Part shown: positions 45,811-56,945 of the stretch, piece after piece | Layout: every line of letters starts with the position of its first letter | How positions within the stretch are numbered: the stretch's first letter is position 1 | Source of the DNA: Burkholderiales bacterium | GTDB taxonomy: Bacteria; Pseudomonadota; Gammaproteobacteria; Burkholderiales; Casimicrobiaceae | Length of the DNA: 64,000 nucleotides | Reading direction: 5' to 3' | NCBI GenBank assembly: GCA_905339295.1 | Contig: CAJPFI010000032.1 | Coordinates: 1-64,000 of the forward strand | The notes under the pieces: generated by a model | Databases searched by the model: none | Told to the model about the DNA's origin: nothing | Seen by the model: only the letters and a program-made list of their open reading frames with translations | Translations under genes and position numbers: made by a program

Positions 45811-46479
45811 ATGGCGACGCTCCCCCTGTACGCGCAGTTCATCAACCTCCTCGCGGCGCTGCTCCTGCTGCTGTCGTTCGCGATGCTCGCCCAGCGGCGC
45901 GTGCTGTCGCTGATCGACCTGTTCGCGGCCCAGGGCCTCGCGCTCGCCGCGTCGACCGCCATCGTCGCGTACGGAACCGGCCAGCACCACCTCTACTGGT
46001 CGGCGGGGCTCACGCTGATCCTCAAGGTCTTCCTGCTCCCGTGGATCCTCTACCGGCTGATCCGCAAGCTCGACGTCAAGTGGGACGTCGAGGGGCTGAT
46101 CAACGTGCCGACGACGATGCTGATCGGCATCGTGCTGGTCGTGTTCGCGTTCAACCTCGCAGCGCCGATCTCGCAGCTCGCGAGCACGGTGACGCGCGCG
46201 ACGCTCGGCATCGCGATGGCCTGCGTGATGCTGTCGTTTCTCATGATGATCACCCGACGCAAGGCGATTCCGCAGGTGATCGGTTTCCTGTCGATGGAGA
46301 ACGGGCTCTTCTTCGCGGCGACGAGCGCCACCTATGGCATGCCGATGGTGGTCGAGCTCGGCATCGCGCTCGACGTGCTGGTCGGCGTGCTGATCCTCGG
46401 CGTGTTCTTCTTCCAGATCCGGGAACAGTTCGACAGCCTCGACCTCCGGCACCTCGAGAAGCTCAAGGAGGGCGAATGA
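45811..46479 (+). CDS. hyfE: Hydrogenase-4-like subunit E
   Basis: This 222-aa membrane protein resembles HyfE, whose N-terminal part is NuoK-like. It has about seven helices; landmarks are DLFAAQGLALAASTAIVAY, VPTTMLIGIVLVVFAFNLAAP and IGFLSMENGLFFAATSATYGMP. It starts 2 bp after the hyfC stop. Its own stop overlaps the ATG of a 14-codon mini-ORF leading into hyfF. Confidence 0.88.
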   Translation: MATLPLYAQFINLLAALLLLLSFAMLAQRRVLSLIDLFAAQGLALAASTAIVAYGTGQHHLYWSAGLTLILKVFLLPWILYRLIRKLDVKWDVEGLINVPTTMLIGIVLVVFAFNLAAPISQLASTVTRATLGIAMACVMLSFLMMITRRKAIPQVIGFLSMENGLFFAATSATYGMPMVVELGIALDVLVGVLILGVFFFQIREQFDSLDLRHLEKLKEGE

Positions 46480-46520
46480 CGCGTCGTCACAGCGACGGCG
46501 CCGCGGGAGCCGCGGCGTGA
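46476..46520 (+). CDS. 14-codon mini-ORF bridging hyfE and hyfF
   Basis: An ATG overlapping the hyfE stop (ATGA, 46476-46479) opens a frame of 14 codons (MTRRHSDGAAGAAA). Its TGA overlaps the GTG start of hyfF (GTGA, 46517-46520). It may keep ribosomes moving across the 37-bp gap for coupled translation. Because hyfF also has its own GGGAG site (46505-46509), the mini-ORF could be incidental. Confidence 0.35.
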   Translation: MTRRHSDGAAGAAA

Positions 46521-47968
46521 TCGAGATCCTCGCCGTCCTGGGCATCCCCCTCGCGGGCAGCCTCGCGCTCGCGGCCGTGGGCCACCGCCCCGTGGCCGCC
46601 TCGGTCAACATCGCGGCGAGCCTCGGCACGTTCGTCGCGGCGGCGGTGCTGACGGCCCGCGTGGTCACCGACGGTCCGATGCTGGTGCTCGACAAGCTGT
46701 TCTTCGTCGACCCGTTCAACGTCTTCCTGGTCGCGCTGACCGCCTTCGTCGGGTTCACGACCTCGCTGTTCTCGCGCCCGTACATGCGGATCGAGCGCGA
46801 GCGGGGCAAGGTCGACGCCGCGCGCCTGCGGCTCTACCACGCGATGTACCAGCTGTTCAACTTCACGATGCTGCTCGCGCTGCTCACGAACAACATGGGC
46901 ATCCTGTGGGTGGCCCTCGAGGCCGCGACGCTGACTACCGTGCTGCTCGTGTCGCTCTACCGCACGCCGGCGAGCCTCGAGGCGGCGTGGAAGTACTTCA
47001 TCCTGTGCGGTGTCGGCATCGCGCAGGCGCTGTTCGGCACGATCCTGCTGTTCTTCGCCGCCGAGAAGCTGCTCGGAGCGGGCGGCGGCGCGCTGCTGTG
47101 GACCGAACTCGACGCCGTCAAGAGCCAGCTCGAGCCCACGGTGCTCTCGATCGCGTTCGTGTTCCTGCTGGTCGGCTACGGCACGAAGGTCGGGCTCGTG
47201 CCGCTGCACAACTGGCTGCCGGACGCGCACGCCGAGGGCCCGACGCCGGTCTCCGCCGTGCTCTCGGGCCTGCTGCTCAACGTCGCGCTCTACGCCGTCG
47301 TCCGCTGCAAGGTGCTGGTCGAGGGCGCGATCCCGACCGCCTTCGCCAAGAACCTGATGATGGGCTTCGGTCTCCTGTCGGTGGTCGTCGCCGCGTTCCT
47401 GCTGTCGCGCCAGAAGGACGTCAAGCGCCTGTTCGCGTACTCGTCGATCGAGCACATGGGCATCGTCACGTTCGCGTTCGGCATGGGCGGCGCGGTGGCC
47501 AACTTCGCCGGACTCCTGCACATGACGGTGCATTCGCTCACCAAGTCGGCCATCTTCTTCGCGGTCGGCCACGCCACGCAGAAGACCGGGACGCAGCTGA
47601 TGGACGGCATCCGCGGCCTGATCACGACCAGCCCGGTGATCGGCTGGGGCCTGATGATCGGCACGCTCGCGATCCTGGGCATGCCGCCGTTCGGCGTGTT
47701 CGCGAGCGAGTTCCTGATCCTGACGACGGCGATGCGCGAGCAGCCGTGGGCGACGCCGTTCCTGCTGGTCGCGCTCGGGGTCGCGTTCGCCGCGGTGTTC
47801 TCGAAGGTGCAGCCGATGGCCTTCGGCGAGCCGGTCGCGGAGCGACTGCCGCACCGCCCCGCGATGATCCCGGTGTTCGTGCACCTCGCGATCGTGCTGA
47901 TGCTGGGCCTGTGGATCCCGCCGTTCCTCGCCGACTGGTACCGGCAGGCGGCGCAACTGATCGGCTGA
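46517..47968 (+). CDS. hyfF: Hydrogenase-4-like subunit F (second NuoM/N-type subunit)
   Basis: This 483-aa antiporter-like subunit has about 14 helices with LLVGYGTKVGLVPLHNWLPDAHAEGPTPVSAVLSG, VKRLFAYSSIEHMGIV and MTVHSLTKSAIFFAVGHATQKTGT, the charged channel residues of the family. The start is GTG at 46517 with a GGGAG site 7 nt upstream. Together with HyfB it gives the complex two potential proton or sodium pumping modules. No hyfD is present. Confidence 0.9.
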   Translation: MIEILAVLGIPLAGSLALAAVGHRPVAASVNIAASLGTFVAAAVLTARVVTDGPMLVLDKLFFVDPFNVFLVALTAFVGFTTSLFSRPYMRIERERGKVDAARLRLYHAMYQLFNFTMLLALLTNNMGILWVALEAATLTTVLLVSLYRTPASLEAAWKYFILCGVGIAQALFGTILLFFAAEKLLGAGGGALLWTELDAVKSQLEPTVLSIAFVFLLVGYGTKVGLVPLHNWLPDAHAEGPTPVSAVLSGLLLNVALYAVVRCKVLVEGAIPTAFAKNLMMGFGLLSVVVAAFLLSRQKDVKRLFAYSSIEHMGIVTFAFGMGGAVANFAGLLHMTVHSLTKSAIFFAVGHATQKTGTQLMDGIRGLITTSPVIGWGLMIGTLAILGMPPFGVFASEFLILTTAMREQPWATPFLLVALGVAFAAVFSKVQPMAFGEPVAERLPHRPAMIPVFVHLAIVLMLGLWIPPFLADWYRQAAQLIG

Positions 47969-47973
47969 ACGCG

Positions 47974-49521
47974 ATGGACTTCTCGCGACTCGGGCTCTCC
48001 GCCGCATCCCTCGCCTCGGCGATTCCCGCGGTGCGCGTGCCGGTCGGATCGGGCCAGCTCGTGCCGGCCTGCAGGCTCGCGCGCGAGCAGGGGGCGCACC
48101 TGGTCGCGCTGTGGGCGAGCGACGAGCGCGACCGCGGCGGCGGCGCGATGGTGCGCGTGCTGCTGCAGGACGGCAGCGGGCTCGCGGTGCTCGAGGTCGC
48201 GCTGCCCGACCTGCCCGATGCGCGCTACGGCGACGTGTCCGCGATCTTCCCCGAGGCCGGACGGATGCAGCGCGCCGCGTTCGACCTTGTCGGCGCAGCC
48301 TGCGAGGCCGACGACCAGCGCCCCTGGGCGTGGATGGCGGGCTGGCCGATCGACCGCTTTCCGCTGCGGCGCGACTTCGAGGCGTCGCCCAAATGGGAGC
48401 CCGGCCAGGAGGACTACGAGTTCGTGAAGGTCGAAGGCGACGGGGTCCACGAGATCGCGGTCGGCCCGGTGCACGCCGGCATCATCGAGCCGGGGCACTT
48501 CCGCTTCCAGGTCGTCGGCGAAAAGGTGCTGCGCCTCGAGGAGCGCCTGTCGTACACGCACAAGGGCATCGAGAAGCGCTTCGAGGCGATGGCGATCGCC
48601 GATGGGCACCGTCTCGCGGGACGCGTGTCGGGCGACAGCACCGTCGCGTACGCGTGGGCGTACGCGCAGGCCCTCGAGGCGATCGCGGGCGCCGCCGTGC
48701 CGCCGCGCGCGCTCTGGCTGCGCGCGCTCGCGCTCGAGCGCGAGCGTATTGCCAACCACCTGGGCGACCTGGGCGCGCTCGGCAACGACGGCGGCTTCGC
48801 GTTCGGCCTGGCGCAGTTCTCGCGGCTGAAGGAGGACCTGCTGCGCACGAATCTCGCCGCCTTCGGCCATCGCTTCATGATGGACCACGTCGTGCCGGGC
48901 GGCGTCGCGCGCGACCTCGACCACAGTCACGTGGCGGCGATCGTCGAGGAGGCGCGGCGCATCGCGCGCGAGGCGAGCGCCTTGCGCGAGATCTACGACG
49001 AGCACGACGGGCTCCAGGACCGTTTCCGCGCCTGCGGCCGCGTGAGGCCCGAACTCGCCCTGCGCCTCGGTCTCACCGGCATGGCGGCGCGGGCGAGCGG
49101 GCAGGCGCGCGACCTGCGCTGCGACTTTCCATCGGCGCCGTACGACGCGCTCGAACCGCGCAGGATCGTCCACGACGGCGGCGACGTCGCGGCGCGCGTC
49201 GCGGTCCGCTTCGACGAGCTCGCGGAGTCGCTGCGGCTCGTGCGCACGATCGTCGAGCACGCCCCCGGCGGCGACGTTCGCGCGCCGGTCGGCGACATCC
49301 CGCCCTACCGGCTCGGACTCGGCTGCGTCGAGGGCTGGCGCGGGCCGGTGGCGGTCGCGCTCGAGGCCGGTCCCGGCGGCACGATCCGCCGCTGCCATCC
49401 GCACGACCCGTCGTGGTCGAACTGGCCGGTGATCGAGCACGCGGTGATCGGCAACATCGTTCCCGACTTCCCGCTGATCAACAAGTCGTTCAACCTCTCG
49501 TACAGCGGACAGGACCTCTAG
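47974..49521 (+). CDS. hyfG: Hydrogenase-4-like large subunit lacking the Ni-Fe cysteines (NuoCD/Ehr-type)
   Basis: This 515-aa protein joins a NuoC-like domain (1-115) to a NuoD/hydrogenase large-subunit domain (130-515). The RVCGIC motif of true hydrogenases reads RVSGDS here (217-222, Ser219 and Ser222). The C-terminal DPCxxC reads DPSWSN (478-483, Ser480 and Asn483). All four Ni-Fe ligands are therefore missing and H2 chemistry is ruled out. The remaining fold is well conserved (LEERLSYTHKGIEKRFE, RIANHLGDLGALGNDGGFAF), so the gene is not decayed. Such cysteine-free versions define the energy-converting hydrogenase-related (Ehr) complexes, whose electron donor and acceptor are unknown. 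Confidence 0.88.
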   Translation: MDFSRLGLSAASLASAIPAVRVPVGSGQLVPACRLAREQGAHLVALWASDERDRGGGAMVRVLLQDGSGLAVLEVALPDLPDARYGDVSAIFPEAGRMQRAAFDLVGAACEADDQRPWAWMAGWPIDRFPLRRDFEASPKWEPGQEDYEFVKVEGDGVHEIAVGPVHAGIIEPGHFRFQVVGEKVLRLEERLSYTHKGIEKRFEAMAIADGHRLAGRVSGDSTVAYAWAYAQALEAIAGAAVPPRALWLRALALERERIANHLGDLGALGNDGGFAFGLAQFSRLKEDLLRTNLAAFGHRFMMDHVVPGGVARDLDHSHVAAIVEEARRIAREASALREIYDEHDGLQDRFRACGRVRPELALRLGLTGMAARASGQARDLRCDFPSAPYDALEPRRIVHDGGDVAARVAVRFDELAESLRLVRTIVEHAPGGDVRAPVGDIPPYRLGLGCVEGWRGPVAVALEAGPGGTIRRCHPHDPSWSNWPVIEHAVIGNIVPDFPLINKSFNLSYSGQDL

Positions 49522-49529
49522 GGCCCGGC

Positions 49530-50045
49530 ATGCTGCGCATCCTCCGCCAGATCGCGAAGACCGGCATCGTCACCGAGCCCCGGCCGGCGCCCGCCGACGA
49601 GGCGGTCCTCGTCGCGCGCCTGCAGGAGCGCGTGCTGCGGACGCTGGGCCGCGCGCTCACGATCCGGCAGGTCGACGCCGGCTCGTGCAACGGGTGCGAG
49701 CTCGAGATCCACGCGCTCGGCAACCCGTACTACAACATCGAGGGGATGGGCATCAAGTTCGTCGCAAGCCCGCGCCACGCGGACCTGCTGCTCGTCACCG
49801 GCCCGGTGTCGAAGCACATGGCAATCGCGCTGAAGCGCACCTACGACGCCACGCCCGAGCCGAAGCTCGTCGTCGCGGTCGGCGATTGTGGCTGCCACGG
49901 CGGCATCTTCGGCGAGGGCTATGCGACGGTCGGTCGCGTGTCGAACGTGATCCCGGTCGACGTCGAGGTGCCCGGCTGCCCGCCGACGCCGACGGCGCTG
50001 CTGCGGGGCATCCTCGCGGCGATCTCGGGCAAGGCGCCGGACTGA
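49530..50045 (+). CDS. hyfI: Hydrogenase-4-like small subunit (NuoB-type, [4Fe-4S] protein)
   Basis: This 171-aa protein is homologous to HyfI/HycG and NuoB. The four ligands of the proximal [4Fe-4S] cluster are present: C53 and C56 (SCNGCE), C120 (VGDCGCHGG) and C150 (VPGCPP). The electron-transfer centre is therefore kept although the large subunit lost its metal site. It is the last gene of the operon; no ferredoxin-type HyfH or HyfA follows. The stop codon lies inside the first unit of the 22-bp repeat array. Confidence 0.9.
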   Translation: MLRILRQIAKTGIVTEPRPAPADEAVLVARLQERVLRTLGRALTIRQVDAGSCNGCELEIHALGNPYYNIEGMGIKFVASPRHADLLLVTGPVSKHMAIALKRTYDATPEPKLVVAVGDCGCHGGIFGEGYATVGRVSNVIPVDVEVPGCPPTPTALLRGILAAISGKAPD

Positions 50046-50141
50046 AGCCCGATTGGCGTCGGGCTGAAGCCCAAACGGCGTCAGGCTGAAGCCCAAACGG
50101 CGTCGGGCTGAAGCCCAAACGGCGTCGGGCTGAAGCCCGAC
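50042..50141 (+). repeat. Tandem palindromic array A, 22-bp period
   Basis: Five units beginning CTGAAGCCC start at 50042, 50064, 50086, 50108 and 50130, exactly 22 bp apart. Units 1-4 continue with a short linker and GCGTCGGG or GCGTCAGG. Adjoining units create the core GTCGGGCTGAAGCCC. A complete palindrome GTCGGGCTGAAGCCCGAC occurs at 50124-50141. The hyfI TGA (50043-50045) is part of unit 1. Confidence 0.9.
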
Positions 50142-50194
50142 CCACAAGCGCCGGGCCATCGGTCGGGGCCGGCGTCCGGAGCATGGCCATGCGC

Positions 50195-50317
50195 GACGGG
50201 CTTCAGCCCGACGAGCCGCTGCCCCGTGGGTCGGGCTTCAGCCCGACAGGCCGCAACCCCGTGGGTCGCGCTTCAGCCCTACGAGCCGCAACCCCGTGGG
50301 TCGGGCTTCAGCCCGAC
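50195..50317 (-). repeat. Tandem palindromic array B, 35-bp period, inverted relative to array A
   Basis: Four units beginning CTTCAGCCC start at 50201, 50236, 50271 and 50306, exactly 35 bp apart. They share the linker GCCGCAACCCCGTGG, with minor changes in the first unit. The core GTCGGGCTTCAGCCCGAC is the reverse complement of that in array A. About 55 bp of non-repeated sequence separates the arrays. Together they fill the convergent gap between hyfI and the carbonic anhydrase gene and resemble REP/BIME elements. Confidence 0.9.
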
Positions 50318-50329
50318 GTCGTTCGCGTA

Positions 50330-51037
50330 TCAGATGAAAAACGTCACGCGGCCGGTGGCGACGTCGTGCATGGCGGAGACGATGCGCAACTGCCCCTGCT
50401 CGACCATCGAGCGCAGGACCTCGCTCCGCGCGACGAGCTGCGCCGCCGAAAGCGTCGCGTTCGCGTCGGCCACCGCCTGGACGAACGCCCTGTTCCTCGA
50501 CGTGTGCTCGCCGGGCACGCCGCGCGACGCCTTGATGGCCGGCGCGAAGTTGCGCAGCATCGCGGTCAGGTAGCCCAGCTTCGCGCCGTCGACCGCGCCC
50601 TTGATCGCGCCGCACTCGGTGTGCCCGAGCACGACGGCGAGCCTCGCGCCCGCGAGCTTCGTCGCGAACTCGAGGCTGCCGAGGATGTCGTCGTTGACGA
50701 AGTTGCCGGCGATGCGCGCGCAGAACACGTCGCCGATGCGCTGGTCGAAAACGAGTTCCGGCGGCACGCGCGAATCGATGCACCCGACGATCGTCGCGAA
50801 CGGCGCCTGGCCGGATGCGGTGTCGCGCACCTGCGCGCGCAGGTCGCAGTTGACCGTGCGGCCCGCGACGAACCGCTCGTTGCCTTCCTTCAGCAGCGCG
50901 AGCGCCTCGTCGGGCGAGGTCGACTGCTGGCGCGCGCGCGTGAAGACGGCGCACTCGGGCGGCGACGTGCCCGCACCGGCCCGCGCCGCCGCGCCGAGCG
51001 CGGGCACGGCGATCATGAACCTGCGACGATCGAACAT
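50330..51037 (-). CDS. Tat-exported beta-carbonic anhydrase
   Basis: This 235-aa zinc enzyme interconverts CO2 and bicarbonate. Zn ligands and catalytic residues are C86, D88 and R90 (GCIDSR), H139 and C142 (GHTECG). The N terminus MFDRRRFMIAVPALGAAARAGAG is a twin-arginine signal (RRRFM) followed by a hydrophobic stretch, predicting export of the folded, metal-loaded enzyme. Most beta-class enzymes are cytoplasmic. The start at 51037 places the signal at the N terminus. It converges on the Ehr operon across the repeat arrays. Confidence 0.9.
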   Translation of the reverse strand: MFDRRRFMIAVPALGAAARAGAGTSPPECAVFTRARQQSTSPDEALALLKEGNERFVAGRTVNCDLRAQVRDTASGQAPFATIVGCIDSRVPPELVFDQRIGDVFCARIAGNFVNDDILGSLEFATKLAGARLAVVLGHTECGAIKGAVDGAKLGYLTAMLRNFAPAIKASRGVPGEHTSRNRAFVQAVADANATLSAAQLVARSEVLRSMVEQGQLRIVSAMHDVATGRVTFFI

Positions 51038-51412
51038 TGGCGAGGCCCCTCCGGCATCCCGGTTCGCCGCGCGGCGGCGCCCGTTCGGACACGATGGTCT
51101 CATTTTCCGCGCGGTCGGCGATAGCCCCGCACCCGCCCGCTCCGTCCTGGCGGCGGCCCGGTCGGGCCGCACGCGGCATGGCGGCGCCGGTACCGCTCGC
51201 GGCCGCCGGGAGCGGCTGCGATGGCGGTACGCACGGCGGCTGCGGATCGTGCGCGTGCGGGAGGAGGCGCGCGGCCCGGCACGAGCGTGGCGCTCGTCGG
51301 ATCGGCGAGCGACGGGCTCACCGAATCGGGCATGGGGCCGACGCGAGATCGGGACAGACTGCGGCACCCGCGCTCCGTCATGACGTTCGCGCGAGCGTTC
51401 CGACCGCCGAAT
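51038..51412. other. Gene-free stretch between carbonic anhydrase and the GNAT gene
   Basis: About 375 bp without a supported gene. It should hold the promoter of the carbonic anhydrase gene and the 3' end region of the acetyltransferase gene. The sequence is GC-rich; I see no clear terminator, repeat or RNA gene. Confidence 0.5.
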
Positions 51413-51880
51413 CTACGCGATCGGCCTCCGGTAGCGCACGTCGGGCTCGCGCTCCTCGTTGCCGCTGCCGTCGCCGAACTCGACGGCGACGAAGCCGTGG
51501 CGCTCGTAGAAACGCCGTGCGCCGTCGTTGCGACGGAAGGTCCACAGGTCGAGCACCGGCGACTCGCCCGCGATGCGCTCGAGCAGTCGCGTGCCGACGC
51601 CGCATCCGGTCCAGCCCGGCGCGACGTAGAGTTGCGTGAGCCACGTCCCCTCGCGCGCCGCGATGCCGACGATCGTCTCGTCCGCGCATGCCAGCCAGAC
51701 CGACTGCGACGGGAACACGACGTCGCGCATCCAGGCGAGGTCCTCGTCGGCCCCGTGGAGCCGCGCGAGCCAGGGCATCGCCGCGACGCGCGACGCGGCG
51801 TGCACGCCCGACGCGCCCGCGGCATCCTCCGGTCCGCTCGGACGCCGCAGCGTGACGAAGCGCGCGTCGCGGTCCGCCAT
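51413..51880 (-). CDS. GNAT-family N-acetyltransferase
   Basis: This 155-aa protein has the acetyl-CoA-binding signature LYVAPGWTGCGVGTRLLERI (Q/RxxGxG/A-like) and the following strand-helix DLWTFRRNDGARRFYERHGFVAVE typical of GNAT enzymes. The substrate is unknown. The start at 51880 (MADRDARFVTLRRP) is chosen because upstream sequence is low-complexity Arg-rich and overlaps uvrA. It lies 10 bp after the uvrA stop on the same strand and may be co-transcribed with uvrA. Confidence 0.82.
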   Translation of the reverse strand: MADRDARFVTLRRPSGPEDAAGASGVHAASRVAAMPWLARLHGADEDLAWMRDVVFPSQSVWLACADETIVGIAAREGTWLTQLYVAPGWTGCGVGTRLLERIAGESPVLDLWTFRRNDGARRFYERHGFVAVEFGDGSGNEEREPDVRYRRPIA

Positions 51881-51890
51881 CGCCGCGGCG

Positions 51891-54800
<2,910 letters not shown>

Positions 54801-54945
54801 GCGTGCCGGAAGTGGCGCTCGCCGCGACCTCGGCCGGACGGCCGAAGGCGAGCGAGGCGAACCTGTTAGTATAGTGCGTTCGGCGCGTCAGACCGCAATC
54901 GACGCATCCCGCGACTCCTCCCGGACAGCTCCCGGATCCACCCCG

Positions 54946-56175
54946 ATGCCCCGCAGCGCCGCCGACAGCCGGCCCCCGAGCCGGATGACGCCCGCGGAGC
55001 GGCGCTCGACGGCCTTCCTCGCGGGCGTGAGCGGGCTGCGCATGCTCGGCCTGTTCATCGTGCTGCCGGTGCTCGCGCTGCATGCCGAGTCGCTGCCCGG
55101 CGGCCACGACACCGCGATGATCGGCTTCGCGCTCGGCGCCTACGGCCTCGCGCAGGCGATCCTGCAGATTCCGTTCGGCTGGGCGTCCGACCGCGTCGGC
55201 CGCAAGCCCGCGATCGCGTTCGGCCTCGCGGTGTTCGCGGCCGGCAGCTTCCTCGCCGCTTGGGCGCCCGACATCCTGTGGCTGGTCGCCGGGCGCACGC
55301 TGCAGGGCGCCGGCGCGGTGTCGGCCGTCGTGATGGCGCTCGCCGCCGACCTCACGCGCGACGAGGTGCGCACGCGCGCGATGGCGATGATCGGGATCAC
55401 GATCGGCGCCACGTTCGCGCTGTCGCTCGTCGCCGGGCCCGTGCTGGCCGGCGCGATCGGCGTCCCGGGCATCTTCGTGCTGACCGGCGCGCTCGCGGCG
55501 GCCGCGATCGCGGTCGTCCGCTTCGGCGTGCCCGCGCCGCCGGCGCGTGCGCACGCGGACCCGCGCGTCGGCTTCCGCCGCGTGCTCGCCGACGCCCAGC
55601 TGCTGCGACTCGACTTCGGCATCTTCGCGCTGCACGCGATCCTGACCGCGCTGTTCGTGCACGTGCCGTTCGCGCTGCGCGACGCCGGGATCGCGCCGGC
55701 GCGCCACTGGACCGTCTACCTGCCGGTGCTCGCCGTCTCGGTTGCCGTCGTGCTGCCGCTGTTCCGCGTCGTCGACCGGCCCGGCCGCGGCAGGGCCGTG
55801 CTCGGCGCCACGATCGCGACGCTCGCCGTCTCGCTCGTCATCCTGGCCGCGTCGGGCGGGTCGCTGCCGATGATCGTCGCGGGGCTCGCGGTATTCTTCT
55901 GCGCGTTCAACCTGCTGGAGGCGAGCCTGCCCGCGATGGTGTCCCGCTTCGCGCCGAGGGCGACGCGAGGCACCGCGATCGGCGTGTTCAGCGGGATGCA
56001 GTACCTCGGCATGTTCGTCGGCGCGACCGGCGCCGGGGTGTTGCTCAAGCTCGCCGGACCGGCGGCGGTCTACGGCTTCGGCGCCGCGCTGGCGGTGCTG
56101 TGGCTCGTCGCGGTCGCGACGATGGCGAACCCGCCGGCGCCGGCGGAATCCACTTTCTCGATGGGAAGGACCTGA
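54946..56175 (+). CDS. Major facilitator superfamily transporter (uvrA-ssb neighbour)
   Basis: This 409-aa, 12-helix protein has the A-motif GWASDRVGRKPAIAFG and GRTLQGAGAVSAVVMALAADL, typical of the drug:H+ antiporter family (YajR/bicyclomycin-resistance-like). The start at 54946 is chosen; MTPAERRS 13 codons later is possible. The gap to ssb is 3 bp, so the two are likely co-transcribed. The divergent region to uvrA holds an AT-rich TTAGTATAGT (54866-54875) that could serve as a -10 region. Substrate unknown. Confidence 0.88.
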   Translation: MPRSAADSRPPSRMTPAERRSTAFLAGVSGLRMLGLFIVLPVLALHAESLPGGHDTAMIGFALGAYGLAQAILQIPFGWASDRVGRKPAIAFGLAVFAAGSFLAAWAPDILWLVAGRTLQGAGAVSAVVMALAADLTRDEVRTRAMAMIGITIGATFALSLVAGPVLAGAIGVPGIFVLTGALAAAAIAVVRFGVPAPPARAHADPRVGFRRVLADAQLLRLDFGIFALHAILTALFVHVPFALRDAGIAPARHWTVYLPVLAVSVAVVLPLFRVVDRPGRGRAVLGATIATLAVSLVILAASGGSLPMIVAGLAVFFCAFNLLEASLPAMVSRFAPRATRGTAIGVFSGMQYLGMFVGATGAGVLLKLAGPAAVYGFGAALAVLWLVAVATMANPPAPAESTFSMGRT

Positions 56176-56178
56176 CAG

Positions 56179-56682
56179 ATGGCATCGGTGAACAAGGTGA
56201 TCCTGCTCGGCAACCTGGGCCGGGATCCCGAGACGCGCTACACGACCGGCGGCGACGCGGTGACGAACCTGCGCATCGCCACGACGGAGACCTGGAAGGA
56301 CAAGAGCGGCGAGAAGCAGGAGAAGACCGAGTGGCACTCGGTGGTCCTGTTCGGGCGGCAGGCCGAGATCGCGGGCGAGTACCTGAAGAAGGGCCGCTCG
56401 GTCTACATCGAGGGCCGGCTGCAGACGCGCAAGTACACGGACAAGGAAGGCGTCGAGAAGTACTCGACCGAGATCGTGGGCGACCGCATGCAGCTGCTCG
56501 GCAGCGGGCGTGACGCGGGCGCAGGCGGCGGCGACGAGGAGGCTCCTGGCGGCGGCCGCGCGCCGTCACGCGGCGCCAGCGGGGCCGGCGGCGGCCCGCG
56601 CCCGGGCGGCGGATCCGGCGCGCAGGGCGGCGGGAAGAAGCCGGAGAAGCCGGACGACTTCGACGACGACATCCCGTTCTGA
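56179..56682 (+). CDS. ssb: Single-stranded DNA-binding protein
   Basis: This 167-aa protein has an OB fold (1-112: [56 protein letters not shown]), a Gly/Ala/Pro-rich linker and the acidic tip DDFDDDIPF that recruits partner proteins. It coats single-stranded DNA during replication and repair. The linker is especially Gly-rich. A CGCGAAAC/GTTTCGCG hairpin follows the gene. Confidence 0.97.
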   Translation: MASVNKVILLGNLGRDPETRYTTGGDAVTNLRIATTETWKDKSGEKQEKTEWHSVVLFGRQAEIAGEYLKKGRSVYIEGRLQTRKYTDKEGVEKYSTEIVGDRMQLLGSGRDAGAGGGDEEAPGGGRAPSRGASGAGGGPRPGGGSGAQGGGKKPEKPDDFDDDIPF

Positions 56683-56687
56683 GGCCT

Positions 56688-56717
56688 CGCGAAACCGTTC
56701 CGGCTGTCCGTTTCGCG
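56688..56717 (+). terminator. Hairpin after ssb
   Basis: CGCGAAAC (56688-56695) and GTTTCGCG (56710-56717) form an 8-bp stem with a 14-nt loop, 5 bp after the ssb stop. It has no U-tract. The remaining 230 bp up to the mnmA end show no gene. Confidence 0.5.
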
Positions 56718-56945
56718 CCGTGGCCGGGATGCGCGGCGACCCATGGGCGCCCGGCGCGGCGGCGGCGACCGGCGGGGGGTCGCTGCGCTCCGCGCCGCGC
56801 AAGCGCGCGATCCCGTCCGGGACGCGGCATGCGTCGCCCCCGACAGCAGCGACGGTGACTCGCGCGCCAGCCCTCGCCATCGTTGCGACGGTCGGACGTT
56901 TCGGCGCGGTGTGCGCCTCCGCCCGTCGCGTCGCCGGACGACCTC

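Noticed and set aside
47974-49521. Functional NiFe hydrogenase (group 4) large subunit
   Set aside because: All four Ni-Fe cysteine positions are Ser or Asn (219, 222, 480, 483), and no hydrogenase maturation genes are seen.
50042-50317. CRISPR array
   Set aside because: The repeats are tandem with near-constant linkers of 13 or 26 bp that are copies of each other rather than unique spacers, and no cas genes are present.
51100-51412. Short gene upstream of the carbonic anhydrase on the forward strand
   Set aside because: The open frames here have no ribosome-binding site or recognisable protein features and run antisense into flanking genes.
54855-54885. LexA/SOS box for uvrA
   Set aside because: CTGTTAGTATAGTGCG has only the left CTGT half; the CAG half expected 10 bp later is missing.
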